A stretch of DNA of 64,000 bases from Microbacterium sp. Root53 (GCF_001426925.1 NZ_LMFR01000001.1:49639-113638); one strand, 5' to 3'; counted from the first letter of the stretch, positions 47,593-55,701 are shown. Notes: generated by a model from the sequence alone, not told the origin. Numbers and translations are program-made.

Positions 47593-47913
47593 ATGACCGA
47601 CGCCGACGCGACCGAGACGCCCGAGCAGACCCTGCAGCGCCTGCGGGCCAGCATCGACAACATCGACGCCGCGCTCGTCTATCTGCTCGCCGAGCGGTTC
47701 CGCGCCACGCAGCAGGTCGGGCAGCTCAAGGCCCGGCACGCGATGCCGGCGTCGGATCCGGGCCGCGAGGAGCAGCAGGTCGCCCGCCTCCGAACGCTGG
47801 CCGAGGCCGCGCACCTCGACCCCGAGTTCGCCGAGAAGTGGTTCAACTTCGTGGTGGCCGAGGTCATCCGGCACCACGTCGCGGCCGGCGCCGAGGAGAA
47901 CGAACGCCCCTGA
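47593..47913 (+). CDS. Chorismate mutase, AroQ type
   Basis: A 106-aa all-helical monofunctional AroQ enzyme converting chorismate to prephenate. RLRASIDNIDAALVYLLAER is the first helix with catalytic Arg, Asp and Arg/Glu positions; KARHAMPASDPGREEQQ follows with the conserved Lys; the C-terminal helix holds WFNFVVAEVIRHH. The product is cytosolic, with no signal peptide. It may be stimulated by complex formation with a DAHP synthase, as in other actinobacteria; that is family knowledge. Confidence 0.9.
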   Translation: MTDADATETPEQTLQRLRASIDNIDAALVYLLAERFRATQQVGQLKARHAMPASDPGREEQQVARLRTLAEAAHLDPEFAEKWFNFVVAEVIRHHVAAGAEENERP

Positions 47914-47920
47914 CGCGACG

Positions 47921-47948
47921 GCGTCCGCCTCCCTCGGGAGGCGGACGC
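47921..47948. terminator. Convergent terminator between chorismate mutase and the ABC permease
   Basis: GCGTCCGCCTCCC (47921-47933) and its complement (47936-47948) form a 13-bp stem around TC; in practice the loop will be slightly larger. It serves both convergent genes. Confidence 0.75.
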
Positions 47949-47956
47949 CACCGTGG

Positions 47957-48646
47957 TCAGACCGTCGCGCGCCGCAGCGTGAGGTACGAGCCGCCGCCCA
48001 GAAGCAGGATCACGGGGATGGCCCAGAGCGCCACGCCGAGCGATCCGGCGGTCGCGAACCACTGGAAGACGGTGTCCCACGCACTCAGGCGCCCCACGAC
48101 GTAGAGGCCGCCGATCGCGACCAGCCCCAGCGAGAACAGCACGATCGTGAGAACCGTCGCCCCCCACCGCTTGAAGATCGTCGCCCCCCAGAAGCCGATC
48201 ACGAAGAAGAACATGGTGGTGATGAACATCACGATCCACGCGGCCCACCACCCCGGCGCCCACACCGCAGGCAGGTAGCTGAGGTAGGCGTTCACCCCGT
48301 AGCCGTCGGTGGCCCGCTCGACGAGACCGAGCAGCACGAAGAGGGTGGCGAGCATCCCGCCGGTGAGGGCGGCGGCCACCACGGTGCCGAGGTAGAACTC
48401 GCGGCGGGTGAGGCTCATGGCCTGCGAGAACGGGAATGTCAGGGTCAGCGACGAGATCCCGACGTAGAGGAAGTACCACAGCGGCGCCTGTGCGCCCCCG
48501 CTGTACGTCGGGCCGTCCCCTGGGACCAGCGCGACGATCATGACGTTCAGCAGCACGGTGCCCGCGAGGATGATGAGCGGGACCCACAGGAACGTCTGCT
48601 TGTTCACGAACTGAAGGCGGACGACGTTGAGGATGCGACTGTTCAC
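47957..48646 (-). CDS. ABC-2-like membrane protein of a YtrA-regulated exporter
   Basis: A 229-aa protein with six predicted helices. It starts MNSRILNVVRLQFVNKQTFL, an amphipathic segment typical of ABC-2 permeases, then helix 1. It overlaps the ATPase gene by four bases and is the last gene of a three-gene unit with the GntR regulator. It has no binding-protein gene, so export is likely. Substrate unknown; related YtrA-type modules respond to cell-wall antibiotics. Confidence 0.8.
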   Translation of the reverse strand: MNSRILNVVRLQFVNKQTFLWVPLIILAGTVLLNVMIVALVPGDGPTYSGGAQAPLWYFLYVGISSLTLTFPFSQAMSLTRREFYLGTVVAAALTGGMLATLFVLLGLVERATDGYGVNAYLSYLPAVWAPGWWAAWIVMFITTMFFFVIGFWGATIFKRWGATVLTIVLFSLGLVAIGGLYVVGRLSAWDTVFQWFATAGSLGVALWAIPVILLLGGGSYLTLRRATV

Positions 48647-49551
48647 CGGTGGACCTCCTGGGTCTGCGAGACGGGCTGCCCGGCCGCGTGCTGCGTCCGG
48701 CGCACGATCAGCTGCTGCAGCGAGACGGGAGCGAGGTCGAGGCCCGCGGCTTCGACCTCGGCGCGCTCGGCGGCGCCCAGCGCGCCGAGCACGGTGACGG
48801 AGGCGACGCGGCCGAGCGACTCGCGGTGGATGACCTCGCGACCGCGCACGAAGTCGTCCACGGCGGCCGACGGTCCCACGACCGTCGCGGCGGCGTCGCG
48901 GGTCTCGTCGGTGGACTGGTCCATGATGATCCGCCCCCGGTCGATCACGAGCACCCGCTCGATGAGGTTCGCGACCTCGTCGATCAGGTGGCTGGAGAGC
49001 ATCACCGTGCGCGGGTGCTCCGCGTAGTCGGCCAGCAGGCGATCGTAGAAGATCTGCCGCGCGACCGCGTCGAGGCCGAGGTACGGCTCGTCGAAGAACG
49101 TGATCTCGGCGCGCGACGCGATGCCGATGATGACGCCCACGGCCGACAGCTGCCCGCGGGACAGCTTCTTGATCGGGGTCCGGAGCGGCAGCTGGAAGTC
49201 GTCGACCAGGCGTTCGGCGAGCTCCTGATCCCAGTTCGGGAAGAACAGGCGCGCGGCGGCGAGGGCATGACGCGGGTGCGCATCATCCGGATACTTCTGG
49301 CTCTCGCGCACGAAGCACATCCGGCTCAGCACGCGGGCGTTCTCGTACGGCTCCTCGTCGAACACCCGGACCGACCCGGATGTCGGGAAGTTCTGGGCCG
49401 TGATGATCGACATCGCCGTCGTCTTGCCGGCGCCGTTGCGGCCGAGGAAGCCGTAGATGGTGTCCTTCCGGACGTCGAAGGTCACGTCATCCAGGGCCTT
49501 CTTGTCCTTGTAGCGCTTGGTGAGGCTCCTCACCTCGATGACGGCGGTCAT
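48643..49551 (-). CDS. ABC transporter ATP-binding protein (YtrB-like)
   Basis: A 302-aa ATPase. Walker A GRNGAGKT in GFLGRNGAGKTTAMSIITAQ, a variant signature LSRGQLSAVGVIIG instead of LSGGQ, Walker B ITFFDEPYLGLD and the H-loop MLSSHLIDEVANLIERV. Gly-to-Arg in the signature is common in YtrB/BcrA-like exporters. A C-terminal region of about 80 residues follows. Four-base overlaps with both neighbours. Confidence 0.88.
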   Translation of the reverse strand: MTAVIEVRSLTKRYKDKKALDDVTFDVRKDTIYGFLGRNGAGKTTAMSIITAQNFPTSGSVRVFDEEPYENARVLSRMCFVRESQKYPDDAHPRHALAAARLFFPNWDQELAERLVDDFQLPLRTPIKKLSRGQLSAVGVIIGIASRAEITFFDEPYLGLDAVARQIFYDRLLADYAEHPRTVMLSSHLIDEVANLIERVLVIDRGRIIMDQSTDETRDAAATVVGPSAAVDDFVRGREVIHRESLGRVASVTVLGALGAAERAEVEAAGLDLAPVSLQQLIVRRTQHAAGQPVSQTQEVHR

Positions 49552-49928
49552 GATTCCCTTCCCGTGGTCGACTGCGTGGAGCGCTCCCGGATGAGCGCGG
49601 CGAGGTCTTCGGCGTCGAGGCCGATCCTGCGGGCCTCGGCCAGGAGCGGGGCCACGAAGCGGTCGGCGAACGCGGACCGCCTCTCGCCCAGCAGCAGGTC
49701 GCGGGCGCCCTCGGCGACGAACATGCCGATGCCCCGCCGCTTGTGCAGCACGCCCTTGTCGGCGAGCATGGCGACCCCCTTCGCGGCCGTGGCCGGATTG
49801 ATCCGGTAGAAGGCCGCGAGCTCGTTGGTGGACGGCGCCTGCGCCTGCTCGGTGAGGCTGCCATCCACGATGGAGTCCTCGATGTGCTCGGCGATCTGCA
49901 CGAACAGCGGCTTGCCCTCTTCGATCAA
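49548..49928 (-). CDS. GntR-family regulator, YtrA subfamily
   Basis: A 126-aa repressor: a winged helix at residues 1-70 (PLFVQIAEHIEDSIVDG; APSTNELAAFYRINPATAAK is the recognition helix region; LHKRRGIGMFV the wing) and a short C-terminal dimerisation helix pair, the compact form that defines YtrA. The TTG start is used because GGAG lies eight bases upstream and the family starts at this point. It is first in the operon with the ABC pair, and a perfect palindrome lies directly upstream, so autorepression is likely. Confidence 0.9.
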   Translation of the reverse strand: MIEEGKPLFVQIAEHIEDSIVDGSLTEQAQAPSTNELAAFYRINPATAAKGVAMLADKGVLHKRRGIGMFVAEGARDLLLGERRSAFADRFVAPLLAEARRIGLDAEDLAALIRERSTQSTTGRES

Positions 49929-49938
49929 CGCGACGCTC

Positions 49939-49980
49939 CGGTTCTGTGGTTCATTACTCGACTAATGAACCACAGAACCG
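49939..49980. promoter_or_regulatory. Perfect 42-bp palindromic operator of the GntR-ABC operon
   Basis: The 18-base arm CGGTTCTGTGGTTCATTA (49939-49956) is repeated exactly inverted at 49963-49980 around a six-base spacer. It lies ten bases upstream of the TTG start of the regulator. The arms are AT-richer than anything nearby. It is the probable binding site of the YtrA-type protein and overlaps the operon promoter. Confidence 0.75.
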
Positions 49981-50027
49981 TTTGGGCGTCAACCCTCCGA
50001 TGCGCCCGATCCGGGGTCGAGGGGCTC

Positions 50028-50033
50028 TAACCT
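50028..50033 (+). promoter_or_regulatory. -10 element (TAACCT) ahead of a leaderless mini-ORF
   Basis: TAACCT is followed by six bases (GCTCAC) and an ATG at 50040, the same geometry as at hemA and chorismate mutase. It should start a transcript reading into the lyase gene. Confidence 0.45.
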
Positions 50034-50039
50034 GCTCAC

Positions 50040-50084
50040 ATGGCCCTTCACCGCTCCACAGTCGTGACGCCGCGCCGGATGTGA
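50040..50084 (+). CDS. Possible 14-codon leader peptide ahead of the lyase gene
   Basis: ATG at the predicted transcript start opens MALHRSTVVTPRRM and stops at TGA 50082-50084, inside ATGTGAGC. The stop overlaps an in-frame GTG of the downstream lyase (50081) by three bases and lies five bases before its ATG (50090). Ribosomes finishing the mini-ORF could re-start on the lyase, which lacks a good Shine-Dalgarno. The peptide has no codon run that suggests attenuation. Confidence 0.35.
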   Translation: MALHRSTVVTPRRM

Positions 50085-50089
50085 GCGCC

Positions 50090-51517
50090 ATGAGCGACAC
50101 AGCCCCCATCCCCCTGTCGCTGAGGGCCGCCACGCCGATCGACCTGACGATCGCCGAGGCGGCGGGGGATGCCGGGCGCTTCACCGACTACAGCGTGCCG
50201 GACGCGGGCATCCGCGCCCTGTACACGACCGACAGCATCTGGCAGTCGTGGCTGGACGTGGAGGTGGCGCTCGCGCGCGCCGAGGCCGAGGCGGGGATCG
50301 TGCCCGAGGAGGCCGCGCGGCGCATCGCGAAGGTGGGCCGGCTGTCGGCGCTCGATCGCGATCGGGTGATCGAGGGCATGCGCGCCCAGGGGCATCCGCT
50401 GGTGCCGCTGATCGAGGAGCTCGCCCACGCCGCGGGCGAGGGCGCCGGCGGCTGGGTGCACTGGGGCGCGACGAGCCAGAACATCATGCAGTCGGGGCAC
50501 GCGATCCTGATCGGCCGCGCGCACCAGATCGTGAGCCGGCTCGTGCTCGACTGCCTCGCCGCGCTGGGCGATCTGGCCGAGCGGTCGGCGACCATGATCA
50601 TGCCCGGGCGCACGCACGGTCAGCACGCCGTGCCGATCACGTTCGGCCTCAAGGTCGCGACGTGGATCGACGACCTGCTGCGAGGGCACGACCGCATCGA
50701 GCACGGCGTGAAGCCGTGCCTGCGCGTGATGATGGCCGGCGCGGTCGGCAGCTTCGCCTCGCTGGGAGAGGTCGGCCCGAAGGTGCAGCGCCGCGTCGCC
50801 GACCTGCTCGGGCTCGAGCCGATGCCGGTGCCGTCCCGGGCGCTGCTGTCGCCCCAGTCGGGCTACATCTCCGACCTCGCGATCGTCGCGGCGTCGTGCG
50901 GGCGCATCGCGATCGAGGTCGAGACCATGATGCAGACCGAGTTCGGCGAGGTCTCCGAGCCCGTGCCCGAGGGGTCGGTCGGCAGCTCGACCATGCCGCA
51001 CAAGCGCAACCCGAAGCTGTCCGCGGACGTCCTGGACCTGGCGGCGCAGGTGCGCGCGAAGGCGCCCGAGGCGGTGGCCGCGATCATCCACCCGCACGAG
51101 GCGGACGGAGGGGCGACCGCCAAGCTCGACGCCGCCATGCAGGACAGCCTGATCGCGATGGGCGACCTGCTCATGCGCCTGAAGGTCATCCTCGAGGGGC
51201 TCGAGCTCTTCCCGAAGCGGATGCGCCGCAACCTCGAGCTGAGCGGGAACCTGATCGGATCGGAGGCCGTGATGCTCGCGCTCGGCGAGGAGATCGGCCG
51301 CGACGAGGCGCACCGGATCGTCTACGAGGCCGCCATGCGCTGCGCGACCGAGGGCGAGGACTTCGAGAGCCTCCTGATCTCCGACCCGCGGGTGACCCGC
51401 GCGCTGCCGCCCGTGCGCATCCGGCAGCTGCTGGATCCCGCCGGGCACGTGGGCCTCGCGCCGCAGATCGCGCGCGAGGCCGCCCGCCGCGCCCGCGACG
51501 CCGTCGCCGGGAGCTGA
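50090..51517 (+). CDS. Aspartase/fumarase-superfamily lyase (adenylosuccinate lyase or carboxymuconate cycloisomerase-like)
   Basis: A 475-aa cytosolic enzyme. The superfamily signature GSVGSSTMPHKRNPK carries the catalytic Ser loop; GWVHWGATSQNIMQSG and RTHGQHAVPITFGLKVA are the other two conserved regions. It differs from PurB in these regions and is closer to the group annotated as 3-carboxy-cis,cis-muconate cycloisomerase-like. The true substrate is not given by the sequence, and no aromatic-degradation genes are near. ATG 50090 is used; GTG 50081 is an in-frame alternative. Confidence 0.85.
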   Translation: MSDTAPIPLSLRAATPIDLTIAEAAGDAGRFTDYSVPDAGIRALYTTDSIWQSWLDVEVALARAEAEAGIVPEEAARRIAKVGRLSALDRDRVIEGMRAQGHPLVPLIEELAHAAGEGAGGWVHWGATSQNIMQSGHAILIGRAHQIVSRLVLDCLAALGDLAERSATMIMPGRTHGQHAVPITFGLKVATWIDDLLRGHDRIEHGVKPCLRVMMAGAVGSFASLGEVGPKVQRRVADLLGLEPMPVPSRALLSPQSGYISDLAIVAASCGRIAIEVETMMQTEFGEVSEPVPEGSVGSSTMPHKRNPKLSADVLDLAAQVRAKAPEAVAAIIHPHEADGGATAKLDAAMQDSLIAMGDLLMRLKVILEGLELFPKRMRRNLELSGNLIGSEAVMLALGEEIGRDEAHRIVYEAAMRCATEGEDFESLLISDPRVTRALPPVRIRQLLDPAGHVGLAPQIAREAARRARDAVAGS

Positions 51518-51534
51518 ACGGCGAGGCCCCCGCG

Positions 51535-52110
51535 TCAGTGCAGGGTCGGGCGGTAGGTGAGCTCGACCGTTCGGGCGTCGAGGGTGTGCTGGGCGACGAG
51601 CTCGAGGTCGAAGTCGTCGGCGCCCGCGAAGACCGGGGCGTCGCCGTTGCGGCCCGTGAGGACGGGGAAGATCGTGACCTGCACGAAGTCGACCAGCCCC
51701 GCGTTCAGCAGCTCGCGGTTGAGCGACAGGCTGCCGTGGGAGCGCAGCGGCACGTCCGACTCCTCCTTGAGGCGGCGGACGACGTCGACCCCGTCTCCCG
51801 TCTCGACCGTGACGTCCGGCCAGTCGATCGGCGGGGTGAGCGTGCTCGAGATCACCGTGGCGGGCAGCTCGATCATCCGCAGACCCCACGCGTCCATCTC
51901 GGCCACCATGTCGGGGTCGGACCGGAAGCCGATGAACTGCCGGAGCGTCTCGGCGCCGAACACCATCCGCTGCGGCTGCTCGTAGAGGGCGAGCCGCCGC
52001 GCGAGCAGCTCGGGGCCCTGCTTGCCCCAGTAGCCGCCCCAGTCGCCCCCGCTGACGGACCCGAACCCGTCGAGGCTCGAGAACACGTCGAACGTGTAGG
52101 TGGTGGTCAT
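51535..52110 (-). CDS. Dihydrofolate reductase-like/RibD C-terminal domain protein
   Basis: A 191-aa protein of the RibD-C/DHFR fold. MTTTYTFDVFSSLDGF is the first strand and substrate loop; MVFGAETLRQF and SHGSLSLNRELLNAGLVDF hold the NADPH-side motifs; VTIFPVLTG is a conserved late strand. The ATG with GGAGGC upstream is chosen. Small proteins of this type are widespread in actinobacteria, with unknown reductase substrates. Confidence 0.85.
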   Translation of the reverse strand: MTTTYTFDVFSSLDGFGSVSGGDWGGYWGKQGPELLARRLALYEQPQRMVFGAETLRQFIGFRSDPDMVAEMDAWGLRMIELPATVISSTLTPPIDWPDVTVETGDGVDVVRRLKEESDVPLRSHGSLSLNRELLNAGLVDFVQVTIFPVLTGRNGDAPVFAGADDFDLELVAQHTLDARTVELTYRPTLH

Positions 52111-52173
52111 GATGCCTCCGTTTCGCCCCCTCGTCAGGCTCCCGCTCCCGGGCGCGCGGATCAACGGGGTCGG

Positions 52174-52929
52174 TCAGTGGTGGTGCGCGTGACGGCCCAG
52201 CGTGTCGACCGGGACCGCGCCCGGTCGCGTCCACTGCGGCGCGGGGTGCGTGGTGCTGCGGTCGACGGGGCTGGCGCCCGTGTGGTCGGTCCGCCAGTAC
52301 CAGCACGCCTCGCGGCCCTGGGGCCATCCGTCCGGCACGTCCTGCCACGCCTCGCGCCGGCCGTACGGCGTCATGTCCAGCAGCGCGAACATCGCGTCCA
52401 TGGGCTCGGTGCCGCGTCCGGTGGTGTCATAGGTGAGGAACACGCGGTCGCCGTCGCGCAGGAAGACCGTGATGTGGCCCATCTCGCCGCCGAGCGGCTC
52501 GTCGAGGCCCCGCACCGAGTACCACGGCTGCTCGTAGCCCATGAAGTCGATGAAGGGCGCGACCTCGTCCCACGGCCCCTCGCACAGGATCGCGAACGAG
52601 ACGCCGCGCGCCTCGAGGTAGACCGCGTCGCGCATCTGCCACGCCGACACCGTGCAGCCCTCGCACTGCCCCTGCAGCGGGGCGCCGTCGTGCCACATGT
52701 GGCGGTAGACGAGCAGCTCGTCGCGCCCCTGGAACAGCCGGATGAAGGGCACGGGCCCGTCGGGCCCGGTCACTTCGACCGTGCCGTCGATCTCGACCAT
52801 CGGCAGGCGCCGCCGCGCCGCCGCGATCGCGTCGCCCTCGCGCGTGTGCGCCTTCTCGCGCGTCAGCAGCTCCGCCCGCGCGGCCTGCCATGTCGCCAGG
52901 TCGACGACGGGCGGCTTCCCGGCGCTCAC
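52174..52929 (-). CDS. DUF899-family thioredoxin-like protein
   Basis: A 251-aa protein of COG4312/DUF899. Family features are LLTREKAHTREGDAIAAARR near the N-terminus, CEGCTVSAWQMRD with the C-x-x-C-like pair, and GWPQGREACWYWRTDH near the end. The His-rich last residues (HAHHH) are unusual. GTG start with a four-base overlap with the truncated YCII gene upstream. Function unknown. Confidence 0.85.
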   Translation of the reverse strand: MSAGKPPVVDLATWQAARAELLTREKAHTREGDAIAAARRRLPMVEIDGTVEVTGPDGPVPFIRLFQGRDELLVYRHMWHDGAPLQGQCEGCTVSAWQMRDAVYLEARGVSFAILCEGPWDEVAPFIDFMGYEQPWYSVRGLDEPLGGEMGHITVFLRDGDRVFLTYDTTGRGTEPMDAMFALLDMTPYGRREAWQDVPDGWPQGREACWYWRTDHTGASPVDRSTTHPAPQWTRPGAVPVDTLGRHAHHH

Positions 52930-53230
52930 GACGCGTCCTCCTGCTCCCAGGGAAGCGGCACGACCGGCAGGATGTACATCCGCCCGGCCACGGCGGTGGG
53001 GTGCGCGGCCATCAGGGCGGCGGCCTCGTCGATCGACTCGGCGGTGATCAGGTCGTAGCCCGCGAACCACTCCTTGAACTCGGGGAACGGCCCGTCCGTG
53101 ATGAGCACCTCGCCGTCGCGCTTCACGACGGACTTCGCGCGCTCGGGGCCCGCCACGGGCGCGCCCGGGCCGAGGTGGGAGCCCGCGTCGTCGGCCCAGG
53201 CCGAGAGCATCCGCTGGTGCCGAACGCCGG
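52926..53230 (-). pseudogene. YCII-domain protein, N-terminus missing
   Basis: The frame contains KRDGEVLITDGPFPEFKEWF and GYDLITAESIDEAAALM, the second half of an actinobacterial YCII (DGPF-domain) protein, with an intact C-terminus overlapping DUF899. The first ~30 residues of the family (the MKYL-type strand and helix) are absent. Upstream of about 53230 the frame runs into less GC-rich DNA whose translation is unrelated. An internal ATG at 53210 could make a 94-aa fragment. Confidence 0.65.
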
Positions 53231-53464
53231 ATCCGCTCAGTCGGGGCTCGCAGGGTGGCAGATCCGCGCACGGCTGTCCAGGCTTGCGGCGCTGCTGGAT
53301 CTGGTAGGAAGCGTGTGGTCGGCGCATCGAGAATCCCGGCGACGCCGGGTGATCCTATGAGGATCACTAACCAGGACTATTGTCGGGATTCGCATTTCGC
53401 GATCCACTGTGAAGGATGGAGCCGAAAGAGAGGGCAACACTATCTCCATCGAGGATGCAAGTGC
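53211..53464. other. Left junction of the less GC-rich segment
   Basis: Composition changes near 53230. GTGATCCT (53349-53356) and AGGATCAC (53360-53367) form an inverted repeat that may end the minus-strand CU044_5270 transcript. No gene of its own is supported in these 254 bases. Confidence 0.4.
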
Positions 53465-54535
53465 TCATTGGGTTGGATCGGGGGCGGAGTCGACGATGCT
53501 GAACGAGATCGTCTGCATGGGTGCGGCGGCGTCACTCCCGGGCCCGCTCGTGAGCTGGTCGATCCCGATCGCCTCGAATGTACCCTCCGCGACGTCGAAC
53601 CGCAGCACCCTCTCAGTGCCGTCGCGGCCCACATGGCTGAGGGTCGCGACATCGCCATCCACGGACGTCAAGGTGACCTCGGGAACCAGGCCCAACATCC
53701 GGAACATTGCCGCTCTCAGATCCGGCGGAGCAAGGCCCACCATGAGGAGGTCGTCGAACGACCCGAGGAGCCAGTCGTCGAAATACTGCTCGTCTCTCCC
53801 GCCCTCAGCCTCGTAGCGGTCGTGGTACCACTGCAGCAATTCGTGCGGATCGCGCGGCATGTCTTCATATGTGGCTTCCCACATGCTCACGGGCAGGTCG
53901 AGCAGCGCGGTTCGTCCGAGGAACTGTGACTTGCCGCCAGGGAGCGCGATCACTTGATTCGGTTCGGATTCTCCGATCCAGTGATCCTTTTCTGCGGCTG
54001 CCCGATCGCCGGCCTGCCCATATGAGGCGACGACAGATTCGGCGGGCCCTGTGTCGTATACCCAGTCGTCCGATCGATCCGCCGGTACGAACAGGACGCT
54101 TCCTTTCCGAAGGTGAATCGCGCCGTCGGCGGGTTCGGTCACCGGAACGAACGGATGGGTGTTCGGGTCGTCGTCGTCGGCCAAGGCGCTGCTCCAGCGC
54201 TCGACCCTCTCCCAGCTGCGGTCGACGCGCAGGTACTGGCCGGGCGCGAGCTGAGTGTCCTGCGCGCTGATTGTGGCGTCTGCGACCTGGTCGAGCACTT
54301 CGGCCGCGGTCGCCGCTTGGTCGGTCCAGAGCGGCACCAGAAGTGTCCCTGCCACGACCGCGCTGATCGCGGCAAGCCCCCCGGCGGCAACCTTGAAGCC
54401 CACCCATCTCTGAGTGGATTTGCGCTGCTCGCGTCCGATTTCTCGGAGCAACGCCTGACGCGCAGTGCCCAGCTGCGTTTCGTCGACGCGTGCCTCATCG
54501 GCGCGGATCTCACGCACGCGGTCCATTAGCGACAT
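53465..54535 (-). CDS. CU044_5270-family membrane protein (sigma-factor partner)
   Basis: A 356-aa protein: about 45 cytoplasmic residues, one helix (FKVAAGGLAAISAVVAGTLL, about 47-66) and a large outer domain with DATISAQDTQLAPGQYLRVD. This matches the actinobacterial CU044_5270 type, which regularly follows an ECF sigma-factor gene; an anti-sigma role is plausible but no zinc-binding anti-sigma motif is present. It overlaps the sigma gene by 26 bases. Codon use is visibly less GC-rich than that of neighbours. Confidence 0.75.
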   Translation of the reverse strand: MSLMDRVREIRADEARVDETQLGTARQALLREIGREQRKSTQRWVGFKVAAGGLAAISAVVAGTLLVPLWTDQAATAAEVLDQVADATISAQDTQLAPGQYLRVDRSWERVERWSSALADDDDPNTHPFVPVTEPADGAIHLRKGSVLFVPADRSDDWVYDTGPAESVVASYGQAGDRAAAEKDHWIGESEPNQVIALPGGKSQFLGRTALLDLPVSMWEATYEDMPRDPHELLQWYHDRYEAEGGRDEQYFDDWLLGSFDDLLMVGLAPPDLRAAMFRMLGLVPEVTLTSVDGDVATLSHVGRDGTERVLRFDVAEGTFEAIGIDQLTSGPGSDAAAPMQTISFSIVDSAPDPTQ

Positions 54536-55115
54536 TGCGCTCCTCCTTTGCGATCGTGCTGGGGCGAGGTGTCGATGGGGGGGCTGCGGGCGCGAGCTTG
54601 CGGCGAACGCGGTTTAGCCGCGATCGGACTGTACCCACCGGGACTCCCATGGCGACGGCTACTTCTTCGTAGGTCAGGTCGCCCCATGCGTAAAGCAGCA
54701 ACGTGTCTCGGTCTCTCGACGGTAGCGAGGCGATCCTTGGTTCCAGGCGGTGGACCGCAGCGGAGGCGTCAAGCCGCCCGTCCGCGTCTGCCGTGTCGGA
54801 CCGAGGTAGGTTCCCGCTGGCGCCTGCAGCTCGCTCGAATGCCCGCCACTGGGCGGTTTCCGTGGCCCGATGTTTCCTGATCACGCGTGTTGCGATGCCC
54901 AACAACCACGGCCGTGCTGAGTCCCAGCGACTATCGAACGCCGCCCGGCGCCGAAACCCCACGAGGAACGTGTCGCTGAGCACGTCTTCCGCGGCGTCGT
55001 GCCCCACGCGCCGCCGGGCGTACGCGCCGATCGCAGCGGCATGGCGCTCGAAGATCTCGTAGAAGACCGCAGGGCTCCTCACGGAGCGGGCGATGATCTC
55101 GGCGTCTGTGCTCAC
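54510..55115 (-). CDS. ECF-type RNA polymerase sigma factor
   Basis: A 201-aa sigma-70 family protein. Region 2 (YEIFERHAAAIGAYARRRVG; DAAEDVLSDTFLVGFRR; SARPWLLGIATRVIRKHRA) and region 4 (LPSRDRDTLLLYAWGDLTYE; EVAVAMGVPVGTVRSRLNRV) are complete. GTG start. No extra C-terminal domain. It is the upstream partner of the CU044_5270 gene, and together they are probably a signal-response pair. Both lie in the less GC-rich segment and may have been acquired. Confidence 0.92.
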   Translation of the reverse strand: MSTDAEIIARSVRSPAVFYEIFERHAAAIGAYARRRVGHDAAEDVLSDTFLVGFRRRAAFDSRWDSARPWLLGIATRVIRKHRATETAQWRAFERAAGASGNLPRSDTADADGRLDASAAVHRLEPRIASLPSRDRDTLLLYAWGDLTYEEVAVAMGVPVGTVRSRLNRVRRKLAPAAPPSTPRPSTIAKEERNVANGPRA

Positions 55116-55196
55116 ACTTGGTATTGCCCAGTTCTGCGGATTCGGTTCATGGAGAGTTAGTCTCGCGTGTTCGCTAGTGCAAGGCCAGGGATCCTT

Positions 55197-55310
55197 ATGC
55201 GCGATGAATTGCTGTCTCAGCGAGCACAGGCCGGCGGATTACTCGAGGGGAGACTGGCTGCTCGCCTGGGGTTGTTGGATCTAGCCTCGCTGTCTCCCGA
55301 TGAGTGGTAG
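55197..55310 (+). CDS. Doubtful 37-aa ORF in the right part of the segment
   Basis: ATG 55197 to TAG 55310 encodes a Leu/Ala/Arg-rich helical peptide (ends LASLSPDEW). No ribosome-binding site is clear and no family is recognised. It could be the end of a lost gene; the frame is open back to about 55161. Confidence 0.2.
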   Translation: MRDELLSQRAQAGGLLEGRLAARLGLLDLASLSPDEW

Positions 55311-55380
55311 CCGTAACGTACTGTCCTCTCCGATGCGCCGCAATATCGAGTTTCGCGTCTTCCGTACCCGGGCAGTTCGC

Positions 55381-55701
55381 GAGCGGCGGCTCGGGGGAGG
55401 CCAGGCGCGGGCCGATCGCGCCGTACGCGGCGGCGAGGTCGACGCCGTCCACGAACAGCACGGTCCATTGGATGACGTCGGCGAGCGTCGCACCCGCCGC
55501 GGCGAGGGCGACCTCGGCGTTGTCGAGAGCGCGCGAGGCCTGGGCCGCCGCGTCGCCCTCTCCCACGATGCGGCCGTCGGCGTCGACGGCGTTCTGTCCG
55601 CCGACGTAGACCGTGGTCGCGCCGGGCGGCACGATCGCGACGTGGCTGAAGGCCGGGCTCGACACGAGCCCGGCGGGGCGCAGGCGCTGGATTCCGTCCA
55701 T
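55381..55701 (-). pseudogene. RidA-family gene truncated at its 3' end
   Basis: MDGIQRLRPAGLVSS, HVAIVPPGATTVYVGGQNAV and DVIQWTVLFVDGVDL are RidA (enamine/imine deaminase) sequence. Around 55380 homology stops at PEPPL, before the last strand, which normally carries the GxLVEVEA-type segment. The frame continues through unrelated DNA to a stop at 55195, giving a 168-aa chimera if expressed. The missing end normally completes the trimer interface and active site, so it is probably inactive. Confidence 0.65.

Noticed and set aside
53349..53367. GTGATCCT/AGGATCAC as a recombination site of the acquired segment
   Set aside because: It lies over 100 bases inside the left edge and has no partner at the right edge; a terminator is more likely.
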